Positions 59,171 through 64,000 of a stretch of 64,000 nt of DNA are shown here, piece by piece. The notes below the pieces were generated by a model. The model saw only the letters and a program-made list of their open reading frames with translations. It did no database searches and was not told the origin of the DNA. The DNA comes from Pseudeuparius sepicola (taxonomy: Eukaryota; Arthropoda; Insecta; Coleoptera; Anthribidae), in the NCBI GenBank assembly GCA_963920635.1, contig OY987304.1, positions 37,200,365 through 37,264,364 on the forward strand, written 5' to 3'. The position numbers and the translations under genes are program-made. The number at the start of each line of letters is the position of its first letter. Position 1 is the stretch's first letter.

Positions 59171-59334
59171 CGAAATTTATAATTTGTTTCAGCGAAGACT
59201 TGATGTGGCGGCGATGAGCCTAAGTTTTATTAATTGCCGGCTTTATTACTGGCGAAGGTAATTAGCAAATTTCGGTGATATCCATTTCGAAAGTTTGGGA
59301 GCTACATGCCATTCGCAAGCATAAGGGAAGTTTA
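59171..59334. promoter_or_regulatory. Repeated noncoding module, copy 1 of 3
   Basis: Aligns with 59602-59714 and 63801-63913. Blocks in order: GAAGACTTGATGTGGCGG (59194), GTTTTATTAATTG (59224), CGGCTTTATTACT (59238), TAATTAGCAAA (about 59259), ACATGCCATTCGCAAGCATAAGGGAAG (about 59304). GC is higher than the flanks. TTTATTA and TAATTA are Hox-type cores. No open frame is shared between copies. Confidence 0.55.
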
Positions 59335-59601
59335 TTCTCCCATAACTTTGCTGTGTCCAAAAGAAATTTTTTTTTATCGATTTTATAATGCTCTTATCGA
59401 ATTAATTAGTATCATACCAATAATTCCGTAAAAGTGCATTTTCTAAAAAAGACCATCAGAGAGGTAAAAAACACCTCATGCAAGCTTCTGACATACTTTT
59501 AACATTTGCAGCAAAGTTAAACAAAATTATATTGACCTATATAGGTTGGCGATAGAATAACCGCCGAAAGCACAGGGCTTCTAAAATGTATAACCTGTTA
59601 C

Positions 59602-59714
59602 GTTGAAGACTTAACGTGCCGGTAACGGTAACGAACAAAGTTTTATTAATTGAGAGCTTCAGGCGTCAGAAAATTTGCGCGCCACATGCCACTTCCAACA
59701 ATAGGGCAAATTAA
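59602..59714. promoter_or_regulatory. Repeated noncoding module, copy 2 of 3
   Basis: Retains GAAGACTTAACGTGCCGG (59604), GTTTTATTAATTG (59640) and CCACATGCCACTTCCAACAA (about 59682), but has lost the CGGCTTTATTACT and TAATTAGCAAA blocks of copies 1 and 3. Confidence 0.5.
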
Positions 59715-60208
59715 CTCGAGTGTGAATACTTAACGGTTGAAGGACACCGATGAAAATTTAGAATGATAATTGTTATATAATAATATAATATAATAAGGGT
59801 CTCGTATAATCAGTGTTCTAGAATACTTCACTTCAGAAAAAGTACCTAACGCAAAAAGGCAAAAATTGATGAGAAAGTTTAATAGTGCTTTGATGGGCGG
59901 GCACAAGAGTACAAATCAAAAATACCAATTTCACAGGAGAAGAACATAAATTTCTTCTGTGGTCCTTAGGAGACAAAAATTATAGTAAATGCAGATTTAT
60001 GTTTCTTGGAAGTACACCAAAAAAATGACATATTTTAATTATTATAAAAATATTATGTGCTTTAGGAAAAAAAATACTTTTATCTATGTTTTTTGTACTT
60101 AATAAAATTAATAAGATATCAGAAACAATAAAACTTTAGGTTACAATAGTACAGATGTATATTTATGCTTTCATTAATTCTGGATTCAAGGAGTATAAAA
60201 TGTACATA
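59715..60208. other. No gene recognised
   Basis: AT-rich spacer with ATAATATAAT repeats near 59776-59795. Confidence 0.5.
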
Positions 60209-60210
60209 TA

Positions 60211-61177
60211 CAGGGTGACCCATTTCAAATGGAAGCACCCCCATAACTTTTTTGTTTTTTGTCCGATTTTAACCGTTTTTTTTTTCTAAAGATAGGCCAC
60301 AAAAAACTCTGTTTCGGCACAAAATTTCAAAGCCGTACTTCAATTTTCAAGGCCTATTATGATTTTTTTCTTGCAAAAAAATCACGAAAATTATTTAGCG
60401 ATTCTTTTATCTCAAAACTGACAATGTCATTGGATTCGGGACTATTTAAAATGAGTGTGCTAAGTTTCATAAAAAAATAATTTATAATTTTTCCCTTGTT
60501 TTTTTTCTTTCTTTAAATTGAAACCAGCTACCAAAATACTTTTAAAACGACAGTTTGTTGGGTTCAAAGAGTAGGAATAAAGTTTGGGGGCAATCGTATT
60601 AAAAATAAACTTGCTACGGGGGCAGTCAGATTCTTAAATTTTCAATATTAATTATTTTGTAGTATTTTTAATAATAGCTATTTTTTGATGAAACTTAGCA
60701 CAAACTCATTTTAAATAGTCCCGAATCCAATGACATTGTCAGTTTTTAGATAAAAGAATCGCTAAATAATTTTCGTGATTTTTTCGCAAGAAAAAAAATC
60801 ATAATGGGCCTTGAAAATTGAAGTACGGCTTTGAAATTTTGTGCCGAAATAGAGTTTTTTTGTGGCCTATCTTTAAAAAAAAAACGGTTAAAATCAGTTA
60901 AATTAACGATTTCGAAAAATACGTTTTTAAAACAATTTATTTTGACAGTTACAACAGGGCAGCGTCTACTGCTACAAGACAAGATAGAACTGATTAACAA
61001 TAGAGCAATGCTTAAATATATAGGAATACAAAATGCAACTTAGGCTACACGTGCCCGCGCAATCAGCACTTTGTCTGCACTTTAACACAATCGGGACCAT
61101 TGTTCATAGCGACGTAACTAATCGGACAAAAAACAAAAGAGTTATGGGGGCGCTTCCATTTGAAATGGGTCACCCTG
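60211..61177. mobile_element. Palindromic foldback element with a nested 224-bp insertion
   Basis: TA on both sides (60209-60210 and 61178-61179). The ends are CAGGGTGACCCATTTCAAAT and its inverted copy. GAAAATTATTTAGCGATTC lies at 60386, 175 bp from the left end. The arms resemble the outer arms of the 33446-34681 element. The right arm is interrupted at 60896-61119. Mirror frames at 60259-60480 and 60746-61000 are by-products. Confidence 0.92.
60896..61119. mobile_element. 224-bp insertion in a foldback arm
   Basis: The uninterrupted left arm (about 60258-60275) gives the empty site. The insert begins AGTTAAATT and ends GACGTAACT (5-bp inverted AGTTA/TAACT) and is flanked by AATC at 60892-60895 and 61120-61123, a likely 4-bp target duplication. 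It has no open frame. It could be a small MITE of unassigned superfamily. Confidence 0.65.
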
Positions 61178-61186
61178 TATGTATGG

Positions 61187-61475
61187 TATAAATGAAGTCA
61201 CTTGGAACAGCATAAAAACGCTTGGGCGGCGTTTGTTTTTGTAAAACAAGACCGAGTCTTAGGCGGCGCGCGGCCCTTAATAATATTATAAAAATTTTAT
61301 TGCTCTGAAAAATAAAATAAATCTTGAAATAATTCAAACCAAAGAAAGCATGCTCGCCTAATAGTATAACATCACCATTACTTGCATGGGTTACACTGTT
61401 CGACGGGTGGCCACTACTTGTGCAGCGAAATGCGGTGGATAGCCGTGCCGTAATTTCACAGATCTTAGGATATAC
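61187..61475 (-). repeat. Dispersed repeat, copy 2 (pairs with 56341-56430)
   Basis: It begins TATGGTATAAATGAAGTCAC, which matches about 55632-55705 with the GTA microsatellite removed, and ends in the TTCACAGATCTTA block shared with 56341-56430. This more compact copy suggests the two matching parts of copy 1 once lay about 250 bp apart. Confidence 0.55.
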
Positions 61476-62561
61476 TTGCATAAATAGTAGGTACTTTTCA
61501 TCGATATGTCTTTTTAGAAACGTTTTGACAATATTATATGGTGCATTAACCTTTACGTTGTGTTTGACGACAACCTTGTAAAAAAAACCTTAAAAGTGAA
61601 ATATTATGTGGTTTGTAGATGTATATTTTTAAAAACTGCGTGACCCTCATGTCCTATGTTCTTTTTGTGATGCCAATTAGAGTTTTTTATGCTGTTTCAA
61701 GTGACTTAAGATATAGGTACTATACCTGTTCCTACGATTAAGTTTCAGCTTATCTGCAAAATACATTATGTAAAATATACCACAGCATTTCATCATTATA
61801 TGTATAATTGAAAAGCTGCAAGCTGTTCCGCCCTTGTGGCTTTGTGGTGGCAATAAGGAGAATGTCAAATTGATTACATTATATTATTTTCCGCAGATAA
61901 TTCAACATGGTGTTCACACTCACACTTCTATTTAATAACTAAATGTCTCATATAGTACCTACTCCACTTCACTGATTTTTGCAGTACCTATTTGCAGCAA
62001 GAAAACGAATTTAGTCCCTAAAAGTGTTTAAAATCGCCTTCGCTTCTCTCGAGGTCATCGAATCGAGGACACCTAGTTGTATCTAGGTGTGTTTCAAACT
62101 TTATTGTGATATTCTCGAAATAAACTAAGGATTTCAGAAAAATATATTAGAAGCTTCTAACATTTTCGAATTTTATCATGTTATTCCCTTGGCTAAATCA
62201 AATATTTTTTGTCATTGCATAGATTATCTGTCTTTATCACGAGATCCAAAATTTCACGTTAAATCAATTTAGTATAAAATTTTAAAATTGAATATTTCAA
62301 TATAAGATAATGTTTCAAAAAAGTTGTATATCATTTGATAGCCGTGACAAAAGATTTGAAAAATGCAAAAATAACCAGTGTTTTTGCGGTATGTGGACCA
62401 AGTGTGTTTGTAAGTAAAAATTATAAAATAGCTAGTGCAACCTTTCCCACGATAATTTGAGTGCTTCAATAATTCATTTACTTACAACTTTTATTCGAAA
62501 CATTCTTTTTCTAGAGTACAAAATAACAACGTTAAGGTGGGAGTTACTCCTATTTCCCGAA
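61476..62561. other. No gene recognised
   Basis: AT-rich; frames at 61677-61868 and 62269-62469 match nothing known. Confidence 0.5.
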
Positions 62562-63157
62562 GAGATAGACCTCAGCGAAATAACCAAGGATAGAGGGAGT
62601 AAGAACTAAAAGTAAATAGAGCCAACATCTTTTTGAGTGATGCCACGTACTCCATTGTTTACAGCATTTCATTTCAAAATAGAAAGGTTTGATAATGGAA
62701 TTAAATGAAGTACACCTCCCATAACGTTAAATTAAAAAATGTATTTATTAATTTCTTGAATGTAACAATTTTAAACTAAAACTAAATTGCCCTGTAATTA
62801 TAGTAGATAATTATCATTTTAATAAAATCGTCAACAGGTAGGTACCTCAAACAGCAAGTCAAGTTTTCCGATTGTTTACATCTGCATTTTTCGTGTTTTC
62901 AATTGTTTTTCTTTTAATTTATATGATATTTATTAGTATTTAGGATATATAATTGATTTTGTAAACAATGGGACGCAGAAAGTGTGTGGCCAAATTGATA
63001 TTTCTCAGGATATAACCTATCTCAGGTAAACGTTGTACATACGGGCCTAATGTTTGTTTACTTCCTTAAATTTGCATAAGATGTTGGTTGACTACAAACG
63101 TGTGTATTTTGATGCTGTTGCTCCCTCTATCCTTGGTTCTTTCTCTGAGAGATAGAC
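62562..63157. repeat. Diverged long inverted repeat, about 0.6 kb
   Basis: The left arm has AACCAAGGATAGAGGGAGTA (62582), GCCAACATCTT (62622) and CCATTGTTTACA (62652). These recur mirrored as CTCCCTCTATCCTTGGTT (63121), AAGATGTTGGTTG (63079) and TGTAAACAATGGG (62962). Indels separate the blocks. The termini are not of the CAGGGTG type, so this is a different, older element. Confidence 0.65.
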
Positions 63158-63289
63158 AAATATAGCTATGGTGTCCTGTGCTAAAATTAAATGCCGCAAA
63201 CCACATCCTGATATATTATATCCCAAACGCACTGAGATTTGGGAGATACAGAGCGTTTCTTGGAGTTTCTTAACCTGTCTGTGAATATT

Positions 63290-63500
63290 TTAGATTTCGG
63301 CAAAAACATCTCGTTGTTTACTTTTTCATTGGTAGAAAGAAATATAATTTTTTGGCGGTTTTAAAGGAAAAAATCCCAAATGTGTTAAATTTTAAACACA
63401 GGGATTATTTTCTTTGAAACCGCTAACCTTCGAAAATATCTCTGTATACGCCAACAAATTCTAAACCAAAAGATGTTTTTACCGAAATCCAAAATTATCG
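63290..63500. repeat. Inverted repeat of about 210 bp
   Basis: TTTCGGCAAAAACATCT (63295) mirrors AGATGTTTTTACCGAAAT (63472). GCGGTTTTAAAGGAAAAAATCCC (63356) mirrors GGGATTATTTTCTTTGAAACCGC (63402). The centre is the palindrome TGTGTTAAATTTTAAACACA. Confidence 0.7.
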
Positions 63501-63800
63501 CATACAGAAGTCATGGCACGTTTCACAAACTCGACAAAACCAAAAACGCCTTTCGACTTTCCTGGAAAATAGAGCACAGTAGGTGATTCGGGAAATAGGA
63601 GAAAGCCCTCAAAATCATTCAATTTGAAACACCCTCTACATTCATTTGATATTGGATGCAGATTTGGTATTACTAAAATATTTCTTACCTGTTATAAGCC
63701 AGTACCTCCATGGTTTTAATATAAAGCTTGGTTGGATATCGATTATGTGCAAATAGATGGCTGCACCGTTTAGTATAGGCAACTAGGAGCGTAGAGCTCT
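63501..63800. other. No gene recognised
   Basis: Intergenic. ACACCCTCTACA at about 63629 is an orphan, decayed transposon-end sequence. Confidence 0.45.
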
Positions 63801-63913
63801 TCAAATTGATAAATTGTTTCCGTGTTCTATTAATGGACGGCTTTATTACTTGCCGATAATTAGCAAACTGTTGCGAATTGTTACACGTCATCTGCAACAA
63901 TAGAGGAAGTTCA
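63801..63913. promoter_or_regulatory. Repeated noncoding module, copy 3 of 3
   Basis: Shares AAATTGATAAATTGTTTC (63803), GTTCTATTAATGG (63824), CGGCTTTATTACT (63838), GATAATTAGCAAA (63856) and CAACAATAGAGGAAGTTC (about 63894) with copy 1. It lacks the GAAGACTT segment. It lies 4.6 kb from copy 1 in the same orientation. Confidence 0.55.
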
Positions 63914-64000
63914 CGTGCGTATTAGTATTTCAGGGTATAGAGTTAAACGAGGTAATGTTTCCACTTCAGAGTTGAGTTATAATATGACAGAAACAAGTGC

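Noticed and set aside
1..64000. CRISPR arrays, rRNA or tRNA genes
   Set aside because: No regularly spaced direct repeats, no rRNA-like blocks and no tRNA B-box with matching cloverleaf were seen; the sequence is eukaryotic in character.

Overview
This window is AT-rich nuclear DNA from an animal, most likely an insect. The evidence is its transposon content: long palindromic elements flanked by TA and ending in CAGGGTG or CAGTGTG, a mariner-superfamily transposon with a DD41D-like transposase, a Penelope-like retroelement and an errantivirus-type (insect Ty3/gypsy with env) relic. A beetle or another repeat-rich insect order would fit, but the order cannot be fixed from sequence alone. I recognise no host protein-coding exon, tRNA or rRNA. 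The six-frame ORFs are short and mostly chance or lie inside repeats. The window reads as a gene desert or a very large intron.

Layout. 1-3 kb: a 1.17-kb palindromic element and a 0.27-kb relative that carries a tiny 38-bp hairpin insertion with an 8-bp duplication. 7.3-9.2 kb: a nearly complete TA-flanked transposon with ~367-bp terminal inverted repeats and a minus-strand transposase broken by a frameshift. 10.9-12.7, 13.5-13.8 and 21.1-22.8 kb: three elements with CCCA(A/G)NNAA-type ends filled with short internal repeats. 14.0-14.9 kb: a degenerate Penelope-like pol (RT plus GIY-YIG). 16.2-17.8, 19.3-20.5, 23.6-24.3, 28.6-29.3, 33.4-35.5, 36.6-37.6, 37.9-39.2, 49.2-50.0, 52.8-55.5 and 60.2-61.2 kb: further palindromic (foldback) elements, several nested, truncated or split. 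44.4-47.7 kb: a minus-strand errantivirus relic in the order RT, RNase H, integrase, env-like.

Between the transposons are GC-balanced patches that look like conserved noncoding DNA. Two of them, at 41.02-41.27 and 43.52-43.78 kb, are diverged copies of one another. They share a 29-nt identical block with a TAATTA core and a perfect ATTTGCAT octamer. A second repeated noncoding module occurs three times (59.2, 59.6 and 63.8 kb) with TTTATTA and TAATTAG cores. These are the best candidates for host regulatory DNA and suggest a developmental-gene neighbourhood; that is inference.

How the parts relate. The foldback elements appear to be non-autonomous relatives of the DD41D-like transposon. One (49.2-50.0 kb) has the C-terminal end of such a transposase trapped in its centre. 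Six others, including the transposase-bearing copy, share an internal motif of the form GAAACC-N-TATTAG-N-G about 160-178 bp from their ends, where a transposase might bind.
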